Positions 1 through 5,780 of a stretch of DNA of 5,780 nucleotides are shown one piece after another. A program made the translations under genes and the position numbers. This DNA is from Methanobacteriota archaeon (GTDB lineage: Archaea > Thermoplasmatota > Poseidoniia > Poseidoniales > Poseidoniaceae), in contig PADF01000027.1 in the NCBI GenBank assembly GCA_002702945.1, positions 6,152 through 11,931 on the forward strand, given 5' to 3'. The first letter of the stretch is position 1. Every line of letters starts with the position of its first letter. The notes under the pieces are model-generated. The model was not told the origin of the DNA. It ran no database searches and saw nothing but the letters and a program-made list of their open reading frames with translations.

Positions 1-1
1 T

Positions 2-802
2 TATGTGTGTGTAGATGAATCGGATATGGTAGATGAAGATGGGAATAGTCTTGGGACCACATTGGAAGAGCAAAGAGAAATATTGGCAGCAGAATTAGAC
101 GAAGACCAGTATCGGCATCTAGCAAATCTGGTGGAAGCGGGTGATTGTATTCTATATTTTGACTTCTTATCAGTTGATCCTGATGGCGATACTATGACTA
201 AAGGAATCGATACAAATTTTGATGGAATTATTGACATCCCAATCATACCTAATTTCGGCGTCACAATGGTTTCTTTAGATAATTCAACTGTTAAGCAAAT
301 ATTTAATGGACTAATAAATGCACCATGTAACCAAATTGATGTAGCATTCATTGCTATTGATGAACATGGTGCATCTACTGCAGAATTCATGCATTTCATT
401 GGACATGAATCTTGTGAACTCAATGACGATGACTATGGATTAGATGAATTTGGCTGGAATGGAGTCGACCACCCAGGACCTTACTCATTCAGTGGAGTAG
501 ATGGTGCTGGTGCTGACGAAGTTGTAGTTGTCATGGACGAAGGCGGAGACCTAGGTTGGGCATCTGCAAAGATCAATGTTAGAATCGGTGACGGGGAACA
601 AGTTACCGCTGGTGACTGCTCTATTGATGCAACTGCACCTTGCTACACAGTATCACAAAGTGATTATGCATGGAATGTTGGCGAATCTATAACAATCACA
701 ACCGAAGGTTGTGGAACTAATGCAACATGCACAGTCTATGTCATAATAATGAACGATAGTGTTGGCGTGAGCTACGGCATGCTTAATATCGCTATGGAGT
801 AA
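2..802 (+). CDS. C-terminal part of an acidic, probably secreted or surface protein (5' end outside the window)
   Basis: The frame is open from the first bases and stays open to TAA at 800-802, so 266 residues of a longer protein are visible. A GTG at position 5 exists but is probably not the start, because the frame continues upstream of it. The protein is strongly acidic and rich in Gly, Asp and Thr. It has eight cysteines (about residues 3, 49, 109, 138, 206, 214, 237 and 243, counting from the codon at 2-4) and three N-x-S/T sequons (about 94, 240 and 251), as expected outside the cell. Residues 59-78 carry two Asp-rich loops, DPDGD and DTNFDGIID, which resemble calcium loops of thrombospondin type 3 or dockerin repeats. 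The last 60 residues look like a beta-rich, Ig-like domain (alternating polar and hydrophobic residues). There is no C-terminal membrane anchor or sorting signal. I do not recognise the family. Extracellular location is inferred; function is unknown. Confidence 0.7.
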   Translation, partial: YVCVDESDMVDEDGNSLGTTLEEQREILAAELDEDQYRHLANLVEAGDCILYFDFLSVDPDGDTMTKGIDTNFDGIIDIPIIPNFGVTMVSLDNSTVKQIFNGLINAPCNQIDVAFIAIDEHGASTAEFMHFIGHESCELNDDDYGLDEFGWNGVDHPGPYSFSGVDGAGADEVVVVMDEGGDLGWASAKINVRIGDGEQVTAGDCSIDATAPCYTVSQSDYAWNVGESITITTEGCGTNATCTVYVIIMNDSVGVSYGMLNIAME

Positions 803-803
803 T

Positions 804-821
804 TTTGATTATCAAATAATC
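804..821. promoter_or_regulatory. Overlapping inverted repeats just upstream of the glycosyltransferase gene
   Basis: Two perfect 6-base inverted repeats overlap here. TTTGAT-T-ATCAAA lies at 804-816 and GATTAT-CAA-ATAATC at 807-821. The element is AT-rich and fills over half of the 31-base gap. It sits about 13-30 bases before the ATG, where an archaeal TATA box would lie if the glycosyltransferase transcript were leaderless. It could be a promoter, an operator or a chance AT palindrome. Confidence 0.3.
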
Positions 822-833
822 CCTTGCCTTCAT

Positions 834-1997
834 ATGGATGAGGCTTTTGCCAAGTTCATGGGCGAAGAGTCTGCTTCTGTGCCTGCGCTTCTAAAAGAAG
901 ACGGCAAACCATACAAAGTCGCAATTTTGATTCCTACAATCAATAATGCTGAGGAATTAGAAATCGTATTAGAGAGACTATCTAAACAGACATACCCTGA
1001 TTTTGAGATTGTAATTTCTGATTCTAAGTCTAAAGATAATACCAAACAAGTATGTGAAAAATACGGTGCTACTTGGATTGATGATTCTTCTAGAAATCGT
1101 GCTGATGCGTGTAACTTTGCTCTAAGACAAATGGACCACGATCTTGTTTTGTTTACTGATGACGATACAATTCCACCACTAGACTGGGTTGAAAAACTCG
1201 TTAGATGGTTTGAAAATCCAGAGGTTGGGGCTGTTGGCGGGCCAAACTTTGCACCTGATGATGATTCATTTGGGGCTAAATGTGCTGATGTAGCATTCTG
1301 TACCAAATTTATGACCGCTGGAACCAGATATGGTGCTCAACCAAAAGGAGACTTGGTTCCTATTACCCACAACCCTGGGGTAAACTGTGCACATCGTATG
1401 GCAAATTTAAGAGAAGTTGATTTCTTCGAACCTGGATGTATTGGAGCAGAAGATGTTGTACTAGATGCAAAAATCCAACGTAAGGGTCACAAATTATTCA
1501 TTGATCCATCCAATGTTATGCCGCATCGTAGAAGAGTCCCTTTCAAACCATATATGAAACAGATGAGAAATTATGGTTATACAAGAATGGTAGCAAATAA
1601 AAGATGGCCTGAAATTGCCACTTGGTCACATACTGCAATCGGATTTTTCCCACCTCTGGTTGTAATCTCCGTTCTTGCTTTCGTGTATGGAGCACTGACT
1701 GGTGGAGCAGCTGATGATTACTGGTTATCAATCTCTGGAGAATGGGGGATTTCTAGGCTCGCTTTCCACGGAATTGGTGGACTCATGGCTTTCTATGTTG
1801 GACTTTGTTGGCTAGGGGCGGCGATAGGTACCTCTCCACATCGCTCGTTTGGAACTGTCTTCTTAGCCCCATTATTTGTCTTCTTAGCTCAGTGGGCTTA
1901 TGGACAAGGAGTCATCAAGGCTTGGAGAGAAATACGAAGGACTGGTGGCAAAGCAGGTGTTGGAAATCAAATCGATGATAGAAACCGTACTGCTTAA
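834..1997 (+). CDS. Family 2 glycosyltransferase with C-terminal membrane segments
   Basis: This 387-residue protein is a GT-A fold glycosyltransferase that should transfer a sugar from a nucleotide-sugar to a cell-envelope acceptor on the cytoplasmic face of the membrane. Residues about 27-235 form the catalytic domain: the opening strand VAILIPTINNAEE (29-41), the nucleotide-binding region ISDSKSKDNT (61-70), the metal-binding DDD in FTDDDTIPP (108-115), GAVGGPNF (132-139), the likely catalytic-base motif GAEDVVLD (204-211) and HRRR (231-234) in the place of the usual QxxRW-type motif. Hydrophobic stretches at about 266-288, 313-333 and 341-358 look like membrane helices, as in ExoA-like enzymes. 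The tail is polar. ATG at 834 is the natural start, leaving 31 bases after the previous stop and no Shine-Dalgarno sequence. Same strand and short gap suggest co-transcription with the upstream protein. The family is clear; donor, acceptor and pathway cannot be read from the sequence. Confidence 0.9.
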   Translation: MDEAFAKFMGEESASVPALLKEDGKPYKVAILIPTINNAEELEIVLERLSKQTYPDFEIVISDSKSKDNTKQVCEKYGATWIDDSSRNRADACNFALRQMDHDLVLFTDDDTIPPLDWVEKLVRWFENPEVGAVGGPNFAPDDDSFGAKCADVAFCTKFMTAGTRYGAQPKGDLVPITHNPGVNCAHRMANLREVDFFEPGCIGAEDVVLDAKIQRKGHKLFIDPSNVMPHRRRVPFKPYMKQMRNYGYTRMVANKRWPEIATWSHTAIGFFPPLVVISVLAFVYGALTGGAADDYWLSISGEWGISRLAFHGIGGLMAFYVGLCWLGAAIGTSPHRSFGTVFLAPLFVFLAQWAYGQGVIKAWREIRRTGGKAGVGNQIDDRNRTA

Positions 1998-2013
1998 TAG
2001 GTCAAAAAATCGC

Positions 2014-2019
2014 TATTTT
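2014..2019 (+). promoter_or_regulatory. Possible archaeal TATA box for the small membrane protein gene
   Basis: TATTTT follows the purine-rich stretch AAAAAATCG, which could serve as a BRE-like element. An archaeal TATA box here would place transcription start near 2040-2045, about 25-30 bases before the ATG at 2071. The match is weak, and the same T-run might instead help end the glycosyltransferase transcript. Confidence 0.25.
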
Positions 2020-2051
2020 GGAGTTCTAAACATCCGTAAGCACTTTGTTTG

Positions 2052-2076
2052 ATGCGACTTCGCATTAGTCATGACT
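2052..2076. promoter_or_regulatory. Two adjacent palindromes overlapping the start codon of the small membrane protein gene
   Basis: ATGCGA-CT-TCGCAT at 2052-2065 has perfect 6-base arms around a 2-base centre. AGTCATGACT at 2067-2076 is a perfect 10-base palindrome containing the ATG start codon at 2071. As RNA, the first element could form a short hairpin next to the start codon, extended at its base by a G-U and a U-A pair. As DNA, the pair could be an operator for a dimeric repressor. Neither role is shown by the sequence alone. Confidence 0.35.
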
Positions 2077-2388
2077 CGGGTTTCTTTGGTTGAGCGTCTT
2101 AGCGCTTTAGATAAACCCGATGAAAAGCACGATACTGAACAAATATGGATTACAGTGCGCTCTTTGTTAGGGTTTTTTAGAGTTATAATATTCATCTTAA
2201 TCATAGCAATCGCTGAATTAATGGAAGAGTTTTTTATCGGTAAATTAAGCCTAGCGATTTGGTCTTTGATAATCGGTATTCCTCTTTTCGTTCTGATTTC
2301 TGTTTTGATTATTATGGGCAATGAATATTTCCTTGAGAAAAAAGAGAAAGAAACTGCAGTATTAAGGCCAATTGTAAAGCGACAATAA
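2071..2388 (+). CDS. Small two-helix membrane protein of unknown function
   Basis: This 105-residue protein has a polar, charged N-terminus (1-27), a first hydrophobic helix at about 31-50, a short loop with acidic residues and one lysine (ELMEEFFIGK, 49-58), a second helix at about 62-82, and a lysine- and glutamate-rich tail (EKKEKE, 89-94) ending in basic residues. It has no signal peptide and no motif I recognise. The ATG at 2071 is the first start after an in-frame TGA at 2050-2052, and no Shine-Dalgarno sequence precedes it. It lies 73 bases after the glycosyltransferase and its TAA touches the stop codon of the convergent ABC transporter gene. The alternation of charged ends and clean hydrophobic helices is what a real membrane protein looks like, and supports this frame over the antisense one. 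It may be an accessory subunit of an envelope process, but that is a guess. Confidence 0.7.
   Translation: MTRVSLVERLSALDKPDEKHDTEQIWITVRSLLGFFRVIIFILIIAIAELMEEFFIGKLSLAIWSLIIGIPLFVLISVLIIMGNEYFLEKKEKETAVLRPIVKRQ
2335..2353 (-). terminator. Possible T-rich transcription terminator of the ABC transporter gene
   Basis: On the minus strand this is an unbroken pyrimidine run of 19 bases with six consecutive T, beginning about 35 bases past the ABC stop codon. Archaeal RNA polymerase commonly stops at T-rich tracts in the non-template strand. It lies inside the 3' part of the convergent small gene, where the plus strand encodes the Lys/Glu-rich tail, so coding constraint alone could also explain it. 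Confidence 0.3.
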
Positions 2389-4242
2389 TTACAATCCAGC
2401 CATATCTCCAGTCTGAATTGTCCATTGACTGGAATATACTCCTCCTGCATCGACAAGCGAATCATGAGTCCCACGCTCGACAACTGCTCCATCAACCATC
2501 GAAAGAATCTCATCAGCATTTCTGATTGTGCTGAGCCTATGTGCTACTGCAATAGTAGCCCTATCACTACCACTTGCGATTAAGTTCTCTTGAATTCTTC
2601 TTTCTGTTTCTGCATCCAGTGCGCTAGAAGCCTCATCTAAAATCAGTAGACTTGGATGCTTTAGTAGTGCCCTAGCAAGTGATACACGCGCTCTTTGCCC
2701 ACCACTAAGTTTAGCACCACGGTCTCCAACCATAGTATCGAGTTGATCTTGTAACTCATTTATGAAATCCCATGCACCTGCCAACTTGAGTGCTTGTTCT
2801 AACTCTTCTTCTGTAGCTTCTTGATTATACTTTACATTATCACGTACTGTGCCATAGAAAAGGAATGGCTCTTGAGATACAAAACCGATTTTATCTCTTA
2901 CTGAATCTAGAGTATAATCGTTAATACTTCTTCCATTGATTAGTACATCTCCACTATCTGGCACGTAGTATCGCATCAATAATTTGAGAATAGTTGTTTT
3001 TCCTGCACCTGTGTGACCCATTACACCGAGGAAATCGCCACCTTCTGCCTTGAATGAAATACCACTCAATACCTTGATAGTGGTATTTGGATATGTGAAA
3101 TGAACATCGCGAAATTCAACTGAATTTATTCCTTCTGATAACTCTACAGCATCTTCGGAGTCGGTAATTGTAGGTTCCAAATCAATGGCAGCGAATACTC
3201 TTCGAGCCGCTGCTTCGCCTCTTTGAAGTTGATTTATCAATATTCCAAATATGAACATAGGCATAGTCATCCTAGTACTGATCAGTAAGAAAGTGACAAG
3301 TTCGCCCGTTGAAATCTCGCCTTGGCTGGCAAGCCAACCACCTGCAGTTACCAGTAAACCAAAAGCGATTCCAGCGATTACATATATCATCGGTAAGAAA
3401 CGATTTCTATCTCTACTCGCTCCCATTGCTTGGTCTCTATATGAACCAGACTCACGGTTTACACGGTTTGCTTCCCAGTTTTGAGCATTGTATGCTTGAA
3501 CTACTGAGATACCACTGATTAGGTTCTCTAAAACGGCATGGATATCGCCTGTGGATTCCCTCTGCTTGCGATACTTTCGCTGTACTCTAGTAGAAAACCA
3601 GTAAACACAAGGGATGATGAATATAATTGGGCCAAATAAAACCGCTGCGAGTTTCCATGACATCAATACCAAAATCACAAATGCAGTCAGGAAAGTAAAT
3701 ATAATCCGAATAATCGATGTTGAAGAATCTGCAACTACATCTTCTAATTGGTTGACATCGCTAGATAAAACAGACATTATTTGTCCGGTTTGGCGCATAT
3801 CATAGTATGAGGCTTCCATGGCAATAAGCGAGCGAGTAGCGTCCATTCTCAGGTCATGTTGAATTTTATAGCCGAGTGTTTGCCATGAATACTCGGAAAT
3901 ACCTTGAAAAATTGCAAGCATTGCGAAGCCAAGGAAAATTAAGAATCCATAACCGATTGCTGGATCTGAACTTATAGCATTTACAGTACTCTGCACAATA
4001 CCCGGGCCAGCCATAGCATCTGAAGTAAAATAATCGACAGCCCATCCGATTGCAACGAATGGAACAAGGTCTACTATTCTTGCACAGGCATTACCTAAAA
4101 ATCCCGCCAATAATCTTCTTGGATATCTCTTTGCATAAGGAATTACACGCCAAACTTGTTTACCAAGCACTTGTGTTTGGTCATTCAACTCCTCTGGAGT
4201 CATGGGGTCAACTGTTCCTGCCCTCCCGCCTCCTCGCGCCAT
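2389..4242 (-). CDS. ABC exporter half-transporter: membrane domain fused to ATPase (MsbA/MdlB-like)
   Basis: This complete 617-residue type IV ABC exporter uses ATP to move a substrate out of the cytoplasm. Six membrane helices can be placed at about 45-72, 97-118, 177-196, 199-219, 283-305 and 316-338. The coupling segment HAVLENLISGISVVQAYNAQ (235-254) is typical of the family. The ATPase domain has an A-loop Tyr384, Walker A GHTGAGKT (409-416), Q-loop Gln457, signature LSGGQ (512-516), Walker B LLILDE with catalytic Glu537, D-loop SALD (540-543) and H-loop His568. All catalytic residues are intact and no partner half-transporter gene is visible, so a homodimer is likely. The ATG at 4242 gives a Gly/Arg-rich leader (MARGGGRAG). 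Met14 (4203) is an alternative start but has no well-placed ribosome site. It is divergent from the secreted protease and convergent, with zero spacing, to the small membrane protein. The substrate (lipid, peptide or drug) cannot be inferred. Confidence 0.95.
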   Translation of the reverse strand: MARGGGRAGTVDPMTPEELNDQTQVLGKQVWRVIPYAKRYPRRLLAGFLGNACARIVDLVPFVAIGWAVDYFTSDAMAGPGIVQSTVNAISSDPAIGYGFLIFLGFAMLAIFQGISEYSWQTLGYKIQHDLRMDATRSLIAMEASYYDMRQTGQIMSVLSSDVNQLEDVVADSSTSIIRIIFTFLTAFVILVLMSWKLAAVLFGPIIFIIPCVYWFSTRVQRKYRKQRESTGDIHAVLENLISGISVVQAYNAQNWEANRVNRESGSYRDQAMGASRDRNRFLPMIYVIAGIAFGLLVTAGGWLASQGEISTGELVTFLLISTRMTMPMFIFGILINQLQRGEAAARRVFAAIDLEPTITDSEDAVELSEGINSVEFRDVHFTYPNTTIKVLSGISFKAEGGDFLGVMGHTGAGKTTILKLLMRYYVPDSGDVLINGRSINDYTLDSVRDKIGFVSQEPFLFYGTVRDNVKYNQEATEEELEQALKLAGAWDFINELQDQLDTMVGDRGAKLSGGQRARVSLARALLKHPSLLILDEASSALDAETERRIQENLIASGSDRATIAVAHRLSTIRNADEILSMVDGAVVERGTHDSLVDAGGVYSSQWTIQTGDMAGL

Positions 4243-4341
4243 AAACTATCGCTAAGAGCGCGCTTCTTGAACCCTCGCAACATATTCTCAATCTAACTTG
4301 TGAACAAATCATTGATGAGGGGGCTCGTGATACCTCGTACC
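4243..4341. promoter_or_regulatory. Divergent promoter region between the ABC exporter and protease genes
   Basis: Both genes must be transcribed outward from this stretch of at most 99 bases. The centre (about 4280-4314) is AT-rich and holds weak TATA-like sequence (CATATTCT at 4281-4288), about 27-34 bases before the alternative protease ATG at 4315. The flank next to the ABC start holds the GC-rich palindrome AGCGCGCT at 4257-4264, extended by AAG at 4254-4256 and CTT at 4266-4268 with one extra base. No consensus TATA box or Shine-Dalgarno sequence at normal spacing is evident for either gene. Confidence 0.5.
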
Positions 4342-5780
4342 ATGTGGACTGCCCGTCGTACAAGAGCCTCGACATTTATTGTTCTTTTATTGTTGCAAAT
4401 CATCTCTCCATTTGGAATGGAAAATGCGAGTGCAACGCCTCAAACAGATATCTCGACTAATGTAGATTTAAATCTGTTAAATAATATTGGAATTAATCCT
4501 ACTGGAGAAATAAAAAATGGTTGGGTTGAACCTTCACAGGCTCTAAGTCAAATCGATCTTCACTACAGAGATGCCAATGTTATTCCGATAGAGAATTGGG
4601 CTGAATGGACCGAATCTTCAAACTTTATCCAAGGATGGTACGTTATAACTCATACATTCCCACTGCCTACTGAATGGAAATATGAACTCAGAGATGCTGG
4701 TATTGATTGTTATTCTTATCTACCACCAAATGGTTTCCATTGTGATATTTCGGGGCACACGGTTCATGAACTGCAAAATTTAGATGTTGAAGGAATATTT
4801 CAACTCGATTCTGTAGATAAAATTAGAGAAGACTTAGTTAGAGGGTTATTAGGTCAAGAAACTGTCAGTTTTAATCCATATGCAGTAGAAAATTTTGCTA
4901 GAGTGAGCCTTATGTTATCTGGTGAAGAATTACCAGAAGGAACTTATCATCACTCGGATATTAAAGTCAATTCACACAGTGGTAGATTTGCTACACTAAC
5001 TGTAACATCTGATGGCTTTAGATGGCTGGCTGATAAGGGAGAAATAGAATGGATTGAAACGTCACCATATTTCCTTCCAACAAATACAGTTGGTGCTGGA
5101 ATTATCAATGCTGATGATTTGAAAGACTCTGTTAAGATGAGTAATGCAAATGCTGGATGGAATGGACTTGATGGTAGTGGAATTATCGTAACAGTTGCTG
5201 ATAGCGGTATTGATAACGGTGTTAATAACTCTGGTATGCATCCTGATTTTAGAGACCATATACAAGGAATCCTTTCATGGCCAGATCCTAACTGTGTATG
5301 GAGTAGCCCTGGCGTTCCCGGGCCAAGTTGTGATGATGGTGCTGATGATGATAATCAAATGCCTAGAGGAAACGGTCATGGAACACACGTTGCTGGCTCT
5401 GTTCTTGGTGATGGAACTCATAGTAATGGAGCAATTATTGGAGTCGCTCCAGAAGCACATCTACTATTTCATGCATGGGAACAAAACGGTTGCTTCGGTT
5501 GTGGAATTCCAAATAATTTAGTCGATATGCTTGATTTAGCCAAAGAGAATGGTAGTCGAATCCACACCAACTCATGGGGTTCAGATGTGTTTGGACTGTA
5601 TACTACATCCTCTGCACAAATCGATCAAGGAACTAGAATTCATGATGATATCGTAGTGTTGATTGCTGCAGGAAACTCTGGCGAGGATACCACTCCTAGT
5701 GATGGAGAGGTTGACTTAGATAGTTTAGGGTCTCCAGCAACTGCCAAAAATTCAATCACAATTGGTGCTAGTGAAAATTA
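4342..5780 (+). CDS. Secreted subtilisin-family (S8, Kp43-like) serine protease, 3' end outside the window
   Basis: 479 residues are visible and the frame is still open at the window end. A Sec-type signal peptide opens the protein: basic n-region with RRTR (5-8), hydrophobic core STFIVLLLLQII (10-21) and a likely cleavage after ASA at 29-31. Residues about 95-240 resemble the prodomain of Kp43-type subtilases (YVITHTF at 100, YLPPNGF at 126-132, EWIE at 236-239). The catalytic domain follows: Asp287 in VADSGID, SGMHPDF, His346 in GHGTHVAGS, RIHTNSWG (406-413) and the oxyanion Asn445 in AAGNSG. The Ser box (GTSMA) should lie past the window. The enzyme should cut proteins outside the cell after removal of the prodomain. 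The ATG at 4342 gives a standard n-region. ATG at 4315 and GTG at 4327 and 4300 are in-frame alternatives, after a stop at 4294-4296. Cysteines at 318, 330, 384 and 387 suggest disulfides. Family assignment is firm; the exact start is not. Confidence 0.92.
   Translation, partial: MWTARRTRASTFIVLLLLQIISPFGMENASATPQTDISTNVDLNLLNNIGINPTGEIKNGWVEPSQALSQIDLHYRDANVIPIENWAEWTESSNFIQGWYVITHTFPLPTEWKYELRDAGIDCYSYLPPNGFHCDISGHTVHELQNLDVEGIFQLDSVDKIREDLVRGLLGQETVSFNPYAVENFARVSLMLSGEELPEGTYHHSDIKVNSHSGRFATLTVTSDGFRWLADKGEIEWIETSPYFLPTNTVGAGIINADDLKDSVKMSNANAGWNGLDGSGIIVTVADSGIDNGVNNSGMHPDFRDHIQGILSWPDPNCVWSSPGVPGPSCDDGADDDNQMPRGNGHGTHVAGSVLGDGTHSNGAIIGVAPEAHLLFHAWEQNGCFGCGIPNNLVDMLDLAKENGSRIHTNSWGSDVFGLYTTSSAQIDQGTRIHDDIVVLIAAGNSGEDTTPSDGEVDLDSLGSPATAKNSITIGASEN

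Noticed and set aside
5..7. GTG as the true start of the first protein
   Set aside because: The frame stays open to the window edge, no promoter can be seen, and the sequence begins in the middle of what looks like a larger protein.
1..423. Open frame of 140 codons antisense to the first protein
   Set aside because: The plus-strand frame has an acidic, domain-like composition and ends cleanly before the next gene. The antisense product is Ser-rich and low in information.
830..1306. Open frame of 158 codons antisense to the glycosyltransferase
   Set aside because: The plus-strand frame contains the GT2 motifs throughout this stretch, and the antisense translation is Ser-rich without motifs.
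2013..2519. Open frame of 168 codons on the minus strand across the end of the ABC gene and the whole small membrane gene
   Set aside because: It overlaps the ABC coding region in another frame on the same strand and runs antisense to the small membrane gene. Its translation has no coherent domain or topology, so it is a shadow.
3251..3805. Short plus-strand open frames opposite the ABC membrane domain
   Set aside because: All are antisense to a well-conserved exporter coding region and show no recognisable protein features.
4342..4401. Twin-arginine (Tat) signal in the protease N-terminus
   Set aside because: Arg5-Arg6 is present, but the residues after it (TRAST) do not fit the RRxFLK-type consensus and the hydrophobic core is long. 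A Sec-type signal fits better.
5195..5521. Open frame of 108 codons on the plus strand inside the protease gene
   Set aside because: It lies in a different frame across the Asp and His boxes of the S8 domain, which are clearly coded in frame 1. It is a shadow of the protease.
1..5780. tRNA, rRNA, CRISPR array, insertion sequence or long direct repeats
   Set aside because: Nearly all of the window is coding. The three gaps are 31, 73 and at most 99 bases, and none shows cloverleaf structure, regularly spaced repeats or transposase remnants.

Overview
The window reads as a piece of an AT-rich archaeal genome. The best guess is a marine Euryarchaeote of the Marine Group II (Poseidoniales)/Thermoplasmatota type. 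This is inferred from several features together: start codons without a Shine-Dalgarno sequence at normal spacing, frequent AGA arginine codons, acidic secreted proteins, and a secreted Kp43-like subtilase with an N-terminal prodomain. There is no rRNA, tRNA or taxonomic marker gene, so the assignment is provisional.

Layout from left to right. (1) Positions 2-802 (+) are the C-terminal part of an acidic, cysteine-containing, probably secreted protein that begins upstream of the window. (2) After 31 bases comes a complete family 2 glycosyltransferase with C-terminal membrane segments (834-1997, +). (3) A 73-base gap with palindromic sequence leads to a small two-helix membrane protein of unknown function (2071-2388, +). 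(4) Its stop codon directly abuts the stop codon of a convergent gene for a complete ABC exporter half-transporter (2389-4242, -). (5) A short divergent intergenic region (4243-4341) separates the ABC gene from a secreted subtilisin-family (S8, Kp43-like) protease (4342 to beyond 5780, +). The protease is cut off by the window end before its catalytic serine. It has no stop codon inside the window and is easily overlooked for that reason.

The common theme is the cell envelope and the outside of the cell: a secreted or surface protein, a membrane-linked sugar transferase, a small membrane protein, an exporter and a secreted protease. The glycosyltransferase could modify surface proteins or lipids, and the protease probably degrades external protein or processes envelope proteins. 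No gene pair is tied together strongly enough to name a new system. The least explained parts are the palindromes in each of the three intergenic gaps, the zero-spaced convergent pair, the orphan membrane protein, and a cysteine-framed acidic insertion in the protease. There is no mobile element, CRISPR array, RNA gene or long repeat that I can see.
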